Origin: Paractinoplanes rishiriensis
GTDB lineage: Bacteria; Actinomycetota; Actinomycetes; Mycobacteriales; Micromonosporaceae
Direction: 5' to 3'
Assembly: GCF_016862375.1 (NCBI RefSeq)
Contig: NZ_BOMV01000106.1
Span: forward strand, 1-64,000
Length of the DNA: 64,000 nucleotides
The translations under genes and the position numbers were made by a program. The notes beneath the pieces are model-generated. The model saw only the letters and a program-made list of their open reading frames with translations. It was not told the origin of the DNA and did not search any database. Positions within the stretch are counted from its first letter, which is position 1, and the number at the start of each line of letters is the position of its first letter. Below are positions 44,112 through 53,573 of this stretch, piece after piece.

Positions 44112-44306
44112 CCGGGTCCGGATCGAACCACCATGGCCAGCCGTGTAGGCGTTGGTGGGGTCTCAGGCCGTCCGCGCCGCATCCAAGATCATTAAAATCC
44201 AGAGAATGCGCCTGGCCGGGGCGTCGGGCAACGCGCGCCAGAACGGCTTGGAAGAATGCCTGCTGCGGTTTCCGGCATCCGCGTTCGTGCGACATCAGAA
44301 TGCCGG

Positions 44307-44693
44307 TTATCCCGGGGCGAGTCGCGTAGACCTGTCTGATCCGGCTGCCGCGCGCCGCACTTCTTGATTGGTGATCAGAAAGATCTGCGTGACGTTCAGA
44401 CGAGGCAGCAGATCGAGCAATTCGTGGTTGGGTTCGATGCGCTCGGCCAGCCAGCGATCGAGGAACTGCCGCGGCGTCACACCGGTGACGTGACCGGCGA
44501 GCACACGTGCCACGACGTCGAGCAGATCACCATCGCCAACCAGGGCCCGGGCTTCGCCAGGATCGTGCAGCAGCTCCTGCTCGAACGCGAGGTAACCGGC
44601 GCGCCAGCGATAGTCGCGCTCGATGTCCGCGACGAACTGCGCCCGCGGAAACTGCACCACCCCCTCCACGTCGAGCAGCAGCGTATCGATCAT
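44307..44693 (-). pseudogene. HAD-family hydrolase, C-terminally truncated
   Basis: Starts MIDTLLLDVEGVVQFPRAQF at ATG 44693: DVEGV is the HAD motif I (DxDG-like, with Glu for the second Asp). A helical cap follows, then NVTQIFLITNQEVRRAA, containing motif II (TNQE). After this the frame runs into unrelated residues and stops, so motif III Lys and motif IV DD are lost. The IS5-type remnant begins shortly beyond. The enzyme is inactive. Confidence 0.7.
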
Positions 44694-44785
44694 CGGCTGT
44701 CACTCTGGCGACTCGGGCGCCGTCTCGCCCACTCGTTGTCCGCCAGCTGCTCACGCGATGGGACCGTACGGGAAGCCTGACTCGT

Positions 44786-46183
44786 TCATCGGCGTGCCGA
44801 TAGGTTGCCGCCGCTGCTGGCCGCCGCATCGGTGAGCGCCGCCGCCACGGCTTGCAGACCGACCCCGTTCGATCCTTTGATCAAGGCTACGTCGCCGGGC
44901 CGGAGAACCTCGCACACCGCAGGCATGGCGGCGTCCCGGTCTGGTACGTGGACGACCTCGATGCCACGGGCTACGGCGGCATCGGCGATCCGGCGCGCGT
45001 TGTTGCCACCGACCGCGATCAGCGCCTGAACGCCGGCACGGGCGGCCAGCTCGCCGACCGTCGTGTGCTCGGCACCGGCCGCTTCGCCGAGCTCGTACAT
45101 CTCGCCGAGCACCGCGACCGCGCGGCGTCCGGTGGCCATCGAACGCAACGCCAGCAACGCGGCCGCCATCGCCGGCGGGCTCGCGTTGTATGAGTCGTCG
45201 ACGATGGTGATGCCGTCACAGCGGTGAGTGACGCGCATCCGCCCGGCCGACACCGGCACAGCCGCGCTCAGCCCGGCAGCGACCGCGTCGACGTCGTCGG
45301 TGACGTGAAAGGTCGCGGCCGCTGCGGCGAGCGCGTTGGGGATCAGATGCTCGCCGTGCAGCTGGAGCCGGACCGGGGCGCTCCCGGACTGTGTGCGCAG
45401 CTGAAATGACGGCTCGCCGGCGCTGTTCATCTCGATCGTGTCGGCGGTGATGTCAGCCGCCGCGGTGAGGCCGAAGGTGACAGTGGCGGCTGCGGTGCGG
45501 CCGGCCATGGCGGCTACCAGCGGGTCGTCGCCGTTCAGCACGGCCAGGCCGTTGCTCGGCAGGGCCTCGACGAGTTCGCCCTTGGTATGGGCGATGGCCT
45601 CCCTGCTGCCGAACTCGCCGAGGTGCGCCGTACCGACATTGAGCACGATCCCGACTCGGGGACGGACCAGTGCGCACAGGTGCGCGATGTCGCCGCGGTG
45701 GCGCGCGCCCATCTCGGCGACCAGGAACCGTGAGCCGCTGGTCAGCCGGCAGACGGTTTCCGGGACGCCGATCTCGTTGTTCCGGTTTCCCGCCGGCGCG
45801 ACCGTCGGCCCGCACCCCGTGAGCAGCTGGCCGAGCAGGTCTTTGGTGGTGGTCTTGCCCACCGAGCCGGTCACCCCGAACGCCACCAGACCCGGAACCT
45901 GGTCGACCACCGCCGCGGCGAGCCGGCCGAACGCGAGAAGCACGTCGTCGACAACGATCGCTGGGACGCCCACCGGTCGGACGGTCAACGCTGCAGCCCC
46001 ACCCGCGGCTGCTGCGGCCGCCGCGAAATCGTGTCCGTCGGTGCGGGAACCGGCCAAAGCGACGAACAGGCCGCCTGGCTCGATCGTGCGGGAGTCGACG
46101 GTGGCGGCGCCGTCGACGCGGGCGTTGGGGTCACCGTCGTGGACCGTCCCGCCGACAGCGCGGGCGATTTGGTCGAGCGTCAT
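44786..46183 (-). CDS. murF: UDP-N-acetylmuramoyl-tripeptide--D-alanyl-D-alanine ligase
   Basis: A 465-residue Mur ligase that adds D-Ala-D-Ala to the UDP-MurNAc tripeptide in the cytosol. Start ATG 46183 (MTLDQIARAVGGTV); GTG 46192 just upstream is also possible. N-terminal VDGAATVDSRTIEPGGLFVAL is the MurF substrate domain, VAFGVTGSVGKTTTKDLLGQ the ATP loop, PAGNRNNEIGVPETV and VAEMGARHRGDI the MurF signatures, and VDDSYNASPPAMAAALLAL the C-terminal hinge. All are intact. It stands apart from a division/cell-wall (dcw) cluster, so it may be a second copy; the window does not show whether another exists. Confidence 0.92.
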   Translation of the reverse strand: MTLDQIARAVGGTVHDGDPNARVDGAATVDSRTIEPGGLFVALAGSRTDGHDFAAAAAAAGGAAALTVRPVGVPAIVVDDVLLAFGRLAAAVVDQVPGLVAFGVTGSVGKTTTKDLLGQLLTGCGPTVAPAGNRNNEIGVPETVCRLTSGSRFLVAEMGARHRGDIAHLCALVRPRVGIVLNVGTAHLGEFGSREAIAHTKGELVEALPSNGLAVLNGDDPLVAAMAGRTAAATVTFGLTAAADITADTIEMNSAGEPSFQLRTQSGSAPVRLQLHGEHLIPNALAAAAATFHVTDDVDAVAAGLSAAVPVSAGRMRVTHRCDGITIVDDSYNASPPAMAAALLALRSMATGRRAVAVLGEMYELGEAAGAEHTTVGELAARAGVQALIAVGGNNARRIADAAVARGIEVVHVPDRDAAMPAVCEVLRPGDVALIKGSNGVGLQAVAAALTDAAASSGGNLSARR

Positions 46184-46546
46184 CGGCACCACCCAGGCAG
46201 GCTACCGCCGGCGCTACTGCGCTTGGCCCGTACCCGATGCGGGTCGCGGCGTGTCGCTTCGTCCGAACCGGTGGTACCGCCAGCTGAAAGGGAGGGGGTG
46301 ACGGGCCGCCTCGGCGCGACATCGGTTATCGCCGAGTGGTTCGCCGAGGGCGGCGCCCAGCGGACGACGCTGACCCGCCTGCGTCGCAGCACCGGGTCGT
46401 AGACCACGATGCCGCACAGAACCGGTGCAGTGTCGGTATTTCAAGCTTGCGGTATTCCTCGGGTCCGTTGTAACTCGCAGTAGACAAAGAGTGACGTGAA
46501 GGTAACTATAGGTGCATGTCGATTCGATCGCTGCAGTGACCGCGCA
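46184..46546. other. Divergent intergenic region between murF and the acetyltransferase gene
   Basis: About 360 bp carrying the promoters of both genes. No protein-like frame, tRNA or convincing hairpin was seen. A GTG at 46496 begins the acetyltransferase frame upstream of the chosen ATG. Confidence 0.4.
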
Positions 46547-47281
46547 ATGCCGAAGAGCAAGCGGCGACCGCCACGCCGCCGACAGTCGCCAAGCCGGCCA
46601 CCGGTGACCGAGCGGGATCTACGCACTGGCTGGCCCGGACCCGATGGCCATCGCATCCAGCTGGCCGGTCCCGGTGACGCGACCGCCGCCGGCCGACTGC
46701 TGACGCTGGCCGAGCATGGGCTGGATCAGGAGGCCGAGATGCTCGCCCGGGACCCCCGGCTCGCTCTCGGGCTGCAGCGAGGGTTATCCGGCGGACCCGA
46801 CTCGCTGCTACGGGAGACCGTAGAGGCACTGTCGATCAGCGGCACCCTGCGAGAGCCGTGCGTCGGGCTGTCCACCGTGCTGGTCGTCGCGCCGCGCGGT
46901 GGCCCGCCGAAGGGAGCGTTGATGGCCTTCCCCCCGGTGCGGGTCCTGCACGGCGCGCTCGACGCCGGCGTCGGGGTCTTGCAGGTAATGTCCGCGGCGC
47001 TGGCCGTCGTGAAGCTCAAGGGCGTAGCGGTCGCTAGCGAGGCGCGTGGGATCGGCCTGGGAGCGGCACTGATCAGACGCTGCGCGCAGCTGTACGAGCA
47101 ATTGGGCTGGCACGTCCTCTACGGGCAGTTCAACCAGGACAGCGGACTGGACGGCTACTACAGCCGGCTGGGCTTCGACGTCCTCGGCGCAGGCGAGCCG
47201 CTGCACCTAGCCGGGCTGTTGGGCTTCCCGCTGAGCATTCACCCGATGCCTGGCGAAAGGCTTTTCGTCCGGTGGAGGTGA
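46547..47281 (+). CDS. GNAT-family acetyltransferase
   Basis: A 244-residue protein; ATG 46547 (MPKSKRRPPRRRQSPSRP) begins a basic N-terminal tail of about 45 residues. The GNAT core has VKLKGVAVASEARGIGLGAALIRRC, in which R-G-I-G-L-G is the acetyl-CoA-binding R/QxxGxG/A loop, and GYYSRLGFDVLGAGEPLH as the typical late beta-strand region. The preceding LQVMSAALAVV strand fits. No partner gene. The substrate is unknown. Confidence 0.75.
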   Translation: MPKSKRRPPRRRQSPSRPPVTERDLRTGWPGPDGHRIQLAGPGDATAAGRLLTLAEHGLDQEAEMLARDPRLALGLQRGLSGGPDSLLRETVEALSISGTLREPCVGLSTVLVVAPRGGPPKGALMAFPPVRVLHGALDAGVGVLQVMSAALAVVKLKGVAVASEARGIGLGAALIRRCAQLYEQLGWHVLYGQFNQDSGLDGYYSRLGFDVLGAGEPLHLAGLLGFPLSIHPMPGERLFVRWR

Positions 47282-47926
47282 CAGATCGAGGGTTCTGGTT
47301 CCGACCAGCGAGCAGTATCTCGCAGCCTATTTGATCGGTGCAGGTGCAGAATTCGGATGCTGCGGTATTCCCTGCCGCAGAGGAGTGACCGCCGAGGGCG
47401 GGCGTCGAGCCCAGAGGCGTACGGCACCGCCCGCGACCTCGCCGGACCGCTCTTCCGCGGCGGGCACCGAGGAGAAGCTGTGGTCGTGTTCGTGACGGCC
47501 GTCTGCATCGCGGCTGACGCCGTCAGATACGTCGGGAGCGCGCTCCGGCGGGGCCTGGCTGGCGTGAACGACCCGTAATCAAGAGCATGTACGAAACCGG
47601 TCTGGCCGCACGCCTGGACCCGCCTGATGGTGGTGCCGGTGATCCCGGATACCGAGGCGAGTCTCGTTTCGCCAGATCGAAGGACGCATAGGAGCGGTGC
47701 TGCGGCAGGTGGACACGAGCGTCCTTGACCGGTGCGGCCGACCACCCCGCCAAGCCGGAACGTCTCGGGGGATCGGACGCCTGGTCGAACTGATGGTCAG
47801 GTGAGGCAACATCAGGTTGGCACCCGTTCGGATGAATGGGCGAGTGTCGTCTCTTCTTCGGGTCACTGCGCGTTAAGGTGTCGAGCCGGACGCTCAGCCG
47901 ACGGCGAATGATCACGGAGAGACTGC
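47282..47926. other. Stretch without a recognised gene
   Basis: About 645 bp. Short open frames on both strands have no family resemblance or good ribosome site. GGAGA at 47916-47920 serves the next gene. Confidence 0.4.
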
Positions 47927-50590
47927 TTGACGTCAGCAACGGCAACAACGGAGAGTGGCAGGGCGGCATCGTCGGCGGGCGTCAAGCATGGGCCCGCGCG
48001 GTTCTGGGCTGTCGACCTCCATGTCCACACGCCGGCCTCGGGTGATGTCGACGTGCACACCTACGGCGCGAGTGAACCCCGAGAGATCGTCGACGCGGCG
48101 ATCACCGCTGGCCTTCACGCGATCGCCGTCACCGACCACAACACGGCCGGCTGGTGCGACAGGATGGCCGAGGCCGCGCGCGACACGACCCTCGTGGTGC
48201 TGCCAGGTCTGGAGCTTAGTACGGCCGAAGGGCATCTTCTCGCGGTCTGGGAGGAGGGCACCCCAGCTCAGCATCTCGAGGACGTGCTCGTCGAACTCGG
48301 CGTTGTCCGCGCCGACCACGGCGACCTGCACAAGGCCCTGGACAAGGGCTTCGCCGACACCGCGAAGATCATTGCTGCCCGGGGCGGCCTGGCGATCCCG
48401 GCGCACGCCGACCGGGAGAAAGGCCTGCTCCGCCTCGCCGTCGCCGACCGGATCAACCAGACCCTGCTCGACGACGCGATCGGCGCGGTCGAGATCGTCG
48501 ACCTCGCCGAGGCCGAGAAGCTCAAGGTACGGGTCAAGGGTCGCCGCGAACTCGCGGTCGTCCGCAGCTCCGACACCACTGCCTCAGGCGCGAGCTGTCA
48601 TGTCCTGCACGGAATCGGCCACCGCCGGACCTGGATCAAGGCGTCACGGCCCGACTTGTGTGGCCTGCGGCATGCGCTGGCGGATCCGGCCCTGCGGGTC
48701 CGCCTGGACAAGCCCGGAGTGCCGGAGCACACGGTGATCGAGTCGGTGACCGTGACCGGCGGGTTTCTCGACGGGCAGCAGTTCCAGTTCTCGTGCGACC
48801 TCAACTGCCTGCTCGGCGGGACCGGCGCCGGGAAGTCGCTGCTGATCGAACTGGTGCGGTTCGCCCTCGACCAGCAGACCGACGTCGGCGACTTCCCGCA
48901 GGTCCGCAACGAGGTCGACTCCCGGCTCAAGTACGCACTCACCTCCGGCTCAACGGTCGAGGTCGTGCTCACCCGTGGCCACGCGCGGTGCCTCGTACGC
49001 CGGGCGTATTTCGAGGACGGCTCCACCCAGCCGGAGTTCATCGGCGACACCGAACAGCTGACCGGACTGTCCGGCCGGATCGCGATCACCGGATTCTCGC
49101 AGGGTGAGGTGATCGAGTATGCCCGGACGCCCGTCGGACGCATGGCGCTCATCGACGCCGCGCTCGACCTGACCGAGTTCGAAATCCGGGAAGCAGACGC
49201 AGCCGACCGGCTCGACGACAACGGCCGGCTCATCGGCTCGCTCGAGTCCAAGATCGCACAGGTCCGCGCCAGGCTAGAGACCCTTCCGGACGTCGAGAAC
49301 CGGTTGGCGGAACTGTCCGGCCTGTTCGACGGCGAAACCATCAAGATGCAGGCGAAGTGGAGCGCGGAGAAGGCCCTCTTCGAGCCGGTCGTCGGCATCC
49401 CTGAGCTGAAGGTCACCGCCCGGACGGACAGCGGGGACAAGTTCCGGCGCTCGTCGGCTATCGCCGACAACCGGGATCTCTACCAGCGGGCGCAGGCGGC
49501 GTACTCGCAATTGCGCGAGGCGATCGAGGCCGCCAACGCGCAGTTGGCCCAGGTCCTGCTGGTGGTGAACAAGGAGCTGGTGGCCATCCGACAGGAGTGG
49601 CTCGAGCGGTACCAGACGTTCGACCGGGAACTCGCCGAAGCGGTCAGCCGCATCGACGTCGACAACAAGGGCCTCGCCGCGCTGCGCACCCGGCTCGTCG
49701 AACTCCAGACCGAGAAGGCGAAGCTCGACGCGCAGCAGACCCAGCTCAACGACGAGCTCCTTCCGAACCTGACCACGGCCACGTCGTACCGGGAAGAGTT
49801 GCTCGCCGAGCTCATCGATGCGCGCAAGGCGCGCCGGAAGCGGCGCGAGGACCGGATCAAGGCGCTCAACAAGCTGATGGGCGGCATCGTCCGGATCAAG
49901 ATGCTCTCCGAGAACGACGACTCGGCCTACCTGGCCGAACTCACGGCCATCGCCAAGGGCTCCCACCTACGTGCCCCCGTTCTGCGGGTGATCTGCGAGA
50001 AGACCCTGCCGGTGAAACTGGTCCGCTCGTTCCTCGCCGATGATGTCGACGGCGTGTGCACCGCCACCGGTGCCGAGCGCAAGCACGTCGAGACCCTGTT
50101 CGAACACGTTCGGGAGAAGGGCGCCATTGAGGACTTCCTGCGGGTGCAGACCCTCGACCTGCATGACGGTCTCTCGGTCGAATTCCGCAAGCACGCCAAC
50201 GACGGCTATGTGCCGATCGAGCGCCTCGCCCACGGCCAAAAGTGCACCGCGATCCTCATCATCGCCCTCGCCGACGGCACCGACCCGCTGATCATCGACC
50301 AGCCCGAGGACGCGCTCCACGCACCATGGATCGAGGAATACCTCGTGGCGAAACTTCGCGACCTACGCGGCGGCCGACAGTACATCTTCGCCACCCGTAG
50401 CCCCGGCCTCGTCGTTTCCGCCGACGCCGAAATGATCATCACCCTCACTTCGGACGCGAAGAACGGCGTCGTCGAGGCCACCGGCTCGCTGGAACGTCAC
50501 GACCTCAACGCGCTGACGCTGTATCACCTCGAGGGCGGCCCAGTGCCCTTCAAACGCCGGACCGTCAAGCTCGGCTCGTCGATGAACTAG
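47927..50590 (+). CDS. PHP-domain/SMC-like AAA ATPase (TrlF-like), probable defence protein
   Basis: An 887-residue protein from TTG 47927 with GGAGA six bases upstream. Residues ~28-250 are a PHP phosphoesterase domain: AVDLHVHTPASG (HxH), AITAGLHAIAVTDHNTAGW, LPGLELSTAEGHLLAVW, AIPAHADREKG. Then an ABC/SMC ATPase: LGGTGAGKSLLIELVRFAL has Walker A with Lys 303; a coiled coil (~430-690) separates this from the C-terminal lobe with AHGQKCTAILIIALA (signature) and DPLIIDQPEDAL (Walker B). Proteins of this build (TrlF-like PHP-SMC) often appear in antiphage islands. It is followed by a nuclease gene on the other strand; together they look like a conflict locus. Confidence 0.85.
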   Translation: MTSATATTESGRAASSAGVKHGPARFWAVDLHVHTPASGDVDVHTYGASEPREIVDAAITAGLHAIAVTDHNTAGWCDRMAEAARDTTLVVLPGLELSTAEGHLLAVWEEGTPAQHLEDVLVELGVVRADHGDLHKALDKGFADTAKIIAARGGLAIPAHADREKGLLRLAVADRINQTLLDDAIGAVEIVDLAEAEKLKVRVKGRRELAVVRSSDTTASGASCHVLHGIGHRRTWIKASRPDLCGLRHALADPALRVRLDKPGVPEHTVIESVTVTGGFLDGQQFQFSCDLNCLLGGTGAGKSLLIELVRFALDQQTDVGDFPQVRNEVDSRLKYALTSGSTVEVVLTRGHARCLVRRAYFEDGSTQPEFIGDTEQLTGLSGRIAITGFSQGEVIEYARTPVGRMALIDAALDLTEFEIREADAADRLDDNGRLIGSLESKIAQVRARLETLPDVENRLAELSGLFDGETIKMQAKWSAEKALFEPVVGIPELKVTARTDSGDKFRRSSAIADNRDLYQRAQAAYSQLREAIEAANAQLAQVLLVVNKELVAIRQEWLERYQTFDRELAEAVSRIDVDNKGLAALRTRLVELQTEKAKLDAQQTQLNDELLPNLTTATSYREELLAELIDARKARRKRREDRIKALNKLMGGIVRIKMLSENDDSAYLAELTAIAKGSHLRAPVLRVICEKTLPVKLVRSFLADDVDGVCTATGAERKHVETLFEHVREKGAIEDFLRVQTLDLHDGLSVEFRKHANDGYVPIERLAHGQKCTAILIIALADGTDPLIIDQPEDALHAPWIEEYLVAKLRDLRGGRQYIFATRSPGLVVSADAEMIITLTSDAKNGVVEATGSLERHDLNALTLYHLEGGPVPFKRRTVKLGSSMN

Positions 50591-50699
50591 CGTTCCGCGA
50601 TCCTGCTCGGGCGTCCATCCGGCGCAGATTTGCGTTTAAGCGCCCGCCGCGAGGAAAGCTGCCAGCGGGCCACTACGCGTGTGACCTCTGGGCACCGGT

Positions 50700-51995
50700 T
50701 CACGGGGCTGGCAGATACCCGTGCGTGCGCAGGACGCTCTCGAGGAAGTCGCGCACCATGGTGTTGGCCTGCGCGGCGTCGCAGAAGTCGTAGCCGCCGA
50801 ACCGGAAGACCTCATAGCCGTCGAGCCGCAGGGCACGGTCCTCGCGCATCATCTCCGCGTACAGCCGGGGACTTGCGCGGTCACCATCGGCGTAGTGGTG
50901 CTTGCCGTCGATCTCGATGACCAGACGACGGCGTCCGCGCAGCAGCATGAGGTAGTCCATGCGTTGGCGGGCTAGCGGACCGGCCGCGGTCGCCCGGTGG
51001 CCCCGGGTGTACGGGTCGTAGTGCAGGTAGACCTGCGGAATCAGCGCCGGCAGGCCGAACCCGTGTTCCGTCAGCAACTCGCGGTAGGCCCGGAACATCT
51101 GCCGCTCGGGTCCGGGTTCCGGAGACGGGTCCCGGCCGGCGTCGAGGGAGCGGGCCAGGCGGCGGTAAAGCTGGGTGGCGGCATCGCGTTCGCTAAGACC
51201 GGGCTCGGCGTGCCGGTCGGCCCACCAGGCGACCAGGTCCGCCCAGCTGAGCCCGCCTTCGCTCAGCGGGCGGTCGTACACGAGGCAGAACTGCGCGTTC
51301 TTCACGATCTCGATGGTGTTGCTGACGGCGTCGGCGAGTACCAGCTCGGGTTTAGGGCCGTCGGCGGCGAAGATGAGGTTCTTGAACGGGGTACGCACGC
51401 CACCCTGGCGGGCGCCGACGACCTGCAGCAGTCCCCACAGCTGCGGAAGGTAGTGCTGCTCGACGACCAGGTTGCCGAGCTCGGTCAGCTGGTCCTCGGT
51501 GTAGTCCGAGATCCGGCTACGCACGTAGCCGCGCTTGCTGGCATGCGCCTCTTCGCCGTCGCCGTCGGCGAGCCCGAAGGCCCGGCACACCTCCGGCAGG
51601 TCGTACGACCGCACCGGATGCAGCGCGTCTGCGATCGCCTCGCGCAGCTGGATGGCGGTGGTGCCCGCACCCCCGAGGTCGGCCCGGTCGAATGGATCGG
51701 CCAGCATCGGCTCCACCGTGACCCGGTGCCCGGTGCTGGTGTCCCAACTGCGGAGCTGATTCATCTGCTCGGCGATAGCCTCCAGGTCCGCCGGCCGGAA
51801 AAGATCCAGAAAGGCCGGCCGGACCCGCAGCACCACCTGGACCGGATCCCACGGGTCGCCGTCGCGTAGTTCGGCGGCAGGCGCCAGCGACAGCAGCCGG
51901 GCCGCCCGTTGGTTACCGGCGCGCACCAGCAATTGGGACAGTGTGGTCTGCTGCTGGCTCCAGAAGCCGGCGGCGGCCGGCCCGGCGATAGACAT
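50700..51995 (-). CDS. DUF559/Vsr-like nuclease-domain protein (copy A)
   Basis: A 431-residue protein from ATG 51995; upstream codons are low-complexity and not counted. The C-terminal ~90 residues form a DUF559/Vsr-like restriction-endonuclease fold: RQRMDYLMLLRGRRRLVIEIDGKHHY with Asp 347, Glu 361, Asp 363 and Lys 365, then EDRALRLDGYEVFRFGGYDF. The middle has FKNLIFAADGPKPELVLADAVSN, a signature shared with the 324-residue protein at 53574-54548. An N-terminal ~170-residue extension is specific to this copy. I infer a DNA-cleaving or nucleic-acid-targeting conflict protein. Both copies end with the same PD-(D/E)XK core. Confidence 0.7.
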   Translation of the reverse strand: MSIAGPAAAGFWSQQQTTLSQLLVRAGNQRAARLLSLAPAAELRDGDPWDPVQVVLRVRPAFLDLFRPADLEAIAEQMNQLRSWDTSTGHRVTVEPMLADPFDRADLGGAGTTAIQLREAIADALHPVRSYDLPEVCRAFGLADGDGEEAHASKRGYVRSRISDYTEDQLTELGNLVVEQHYLPQLWGLLQVVGARQGGVRTPFKNLIFAADGPKPELVLADAVSNTIEIVKNAQFCLVYDRPLSEGGLSWADLVAWWADRHAEPGLSERDAATQLYRRLARSLDAGRDPSPEPGPERQMFRAYRELLTEHGFGLPALIPQVYLHYDPYTRGHRATAAGPLARQRMDYLMLLRGRRRLVIEIDGKHHYADGDRASPRLYAEMMREDRALRLDGYEVFRFGGYDFCDAAQANTMVRDFLESVLRTHGYLPAP

Positions 51996-52128
51996 GGCCG
52001 TAACTCTATGAGACCGCGCCGACACCGTATTGGTGGCCGGACACCCTTGCGGTGCGGATCTAGCGCAGGACCGTTCCCTCGCCGTAGCCGGACTCCGACG
52101 GGCCAGGAGCGAACGCCGAGCCGGTCTA

Positions 52129-52725
52129 TTACTGGGGCGACCGGTTGGGTTGGTCGGTTGCGTTGCGGTCGGCGGCAAGCGTGGGCCCTGGCTGTTGGGT
52201 TTGGGTCACCAGTGCGCGCAGCTCGGTGCGGGCCTTGCTGAGGTCCGCAGCCTTCCACAGATGCCGCTGGTAGAAGATCCGGCTGCTGATGCCGGTCAAC
52301 TCGGCGATGAGCTGGGCCTGGCGGTGCCGGCTGCGGGCCGACATAAGGATGCCGTGCATCGTGGTGCCGACCAGCAGCATGTCGTTGCGCCAGGGCGCGA
52401 GCGGATAGGAGCTGGCGAACTTGCCTAAGTTGTCGAACAGTTCGGTGACCAGGTGCTGCATGCGGTCGTACTGGCGGGCGCGCTCGGCCTGCAGCTTGCC
52501 GCGGACGACGGCATTGCCGTCGGCGGTGGTGTCGTCGGTGATGTATACCCCGGCGGCCAGCGCCAGGTCGACCAGGAGCGCCTCGAACCGGCGCTGGGTG
52601 CGCAGCGCCTCCAGATGCCGTTCCTTGCGCGCCTCCAACTGAGGCTTGACCGCGTACTCGATGACCAGGGTGACCAGCAGCGCGGTCGCAGCCGCCGTCT
52701 GCACCGTGTTCCACGCGATCGACAT
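52129..52725 (-). CDS. Membrane-anchored coiled-coil protein
   Basis: A 198-residue protein from ATG 52725. One N-terminal membrane helix (residues ~5-25, TVQTAAATALLVTLVIEYA) precedes a charged helical region (KPQLEARKERHLEALRTQRRFEALL) and a long helical body without catalytic motifs. It ends with a short Pro/Gln tail. It lies between the two nuclease paralogues on the same strand, 133 bp upstream of copy A, and is a candidate membrane subunit or sensor of that locus. Not recognised as a family. Confidence 0.65.
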   Translation of the reverse strand: MSIAWNTVQTAAATALLVTLVIEYAVKPQLEARKERHLEALRTQRRFEALLVDLALAAGVYITDDTTADGNAVVRGKLQAERARQYDRMQHLVTELFDNLGKFASSYPLAPWRNDMLLVGTTMHGILMSARSRHRQAQLIAELTGISSRIFYQRHLWKAADLSKARTELRALVTQTQQPGPTLAADRNATDQPNRSPQ

Positions 52726-52833
52726 GCCGAAATCATCCCAACAGGACCCGGCCCGGGCGCCGGGCACCACGGGACTGGCCTGCGCGAGGCGAGCAAGACT
52801 CCAGGGCGCCTTGGACCGAGATTCCAGGATGGG

Positions 52834-53241
52834 TCAGAACGGCGGCTCGTCGTCGAAGTTGCCCGCCTGCCGGCGGGCGCGCGGGTCGGGTGCGCCGGGG
52901 TCCTCTTCGATCGCTTCCGACCATGCCCGCCGGAGCGCTTCCATGTTGCTGAAGGAGTCGCCCATGTTTTCGGAGTAGCGTTCCTCATCAGCCTGCAGGT
53001 CCGACATGGCGAAGAACGCCAGCGCGATCGCCTCGACGGTGTGCCACCGCGGCGGCACGTGTCCGCGCAGGATTCGCCGGATGGTCTCGGTGCTCGCCGT
53101 TCCCTTCAGCTCGTCGTTGCCGCGGATCCACTCCTCGATTTCCCGCAGCGGAGGACTACCGGCCGCGCGGTAGAGCCGGAATATCTCCTCCACGAACTCC
53201 CGCCGCTTGGTGCGCGGGGGTACAACGTCGGGGCTCGGCAT
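52834..53241 (-). CDS. Small HTH-like protein of actinobacterial conflict-system type
   Basis: A 135-residue protein from ATG 53241 (GAGGA about eight bases upstream); GTG 53295 would add 18 residues. The N-terminal part (REFVEEIFRLYRAAGSPPLREIEEWIR, then TASTETIRRILRGHVPPRWHTVEAIALAF) matches the DNA- or partner-binding helical module that precedes effectors in many actinobacterial conflict genes, here free-standing. The acidic C-terminus ends FDDEPPF. It is in line with the membrane and nuclease genes on the minus strand. Confidence 0.65.
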   Translation of the reverse strand: MPSPDVVPPRTKRREFVEEIFRLYRAAGSPPLREIEEWIRGNDELKGTASTETIRRILRGHVPPRWHTVEAIALAFFAMSDLQADEERYSENMGDSFSNMEALRRAWSEAIEEDPGAPDPRARRQAGNFDDEPPF

Positions 53242-53333
53242 CCGGATGATCCTCGGCACGGGCGCGCTTCCTTGCGACTCGGGGGCCGGTGACACACAAA
53301 ACCACCGGCGCCGGCCTGGCAGAGGGGAAGATC

Positions 53334-53564
53334 ATGCAGTCACCATTCACTTTGGCCCGAGTCACCGCCGCGGCGTTCGGGCCCGCGGCCATGCCGGGGT
53401 GGGTGTGGGCTCTGCTCGTGGCGGCCGCGCTGGCGGCGGCGGTGACCGGCAAGGTGCTGGACTACCGCTTGCGGCGCCGCGCGATCGAGAAGGTGCCGGC
53501 GCAACGCGTGGTGGACGTCCTCAGCGCGGCCCCGGCTACCCGCCGTGGTTCCCGCGCCCGATGA
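53334..53564 (+). CDS. Small single-pass membrane protein
   Basis: A 76-residue protein from ATG 53334 behind GAGGGGA. One hydrophobic helix (residues ~22-42, MPGWVWALLVAAALAAAV) is followed by a basic tail rich in Arg. It lies divergent from the HTH gene and ends 9 bp from the end of nuclease copy B on the other strand. Function unknown. Confidence 0.5.
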   Translation: MQSPFTLARVTAAAFGPAAMPGWVWALLVAAALAAAVTGKVLDYRLRRRAIEKVPAQRVVDVLSAAPATRRGSRAR

Positions 53565-53573
53565 CCGAGACGC

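Noticed and set aside
47282..47926. Gene on either strand between the acetyltransferase and the PHP-SMC gene
   Set aside because: Frames are short, composition is not codon-like and no family resemblance was found.
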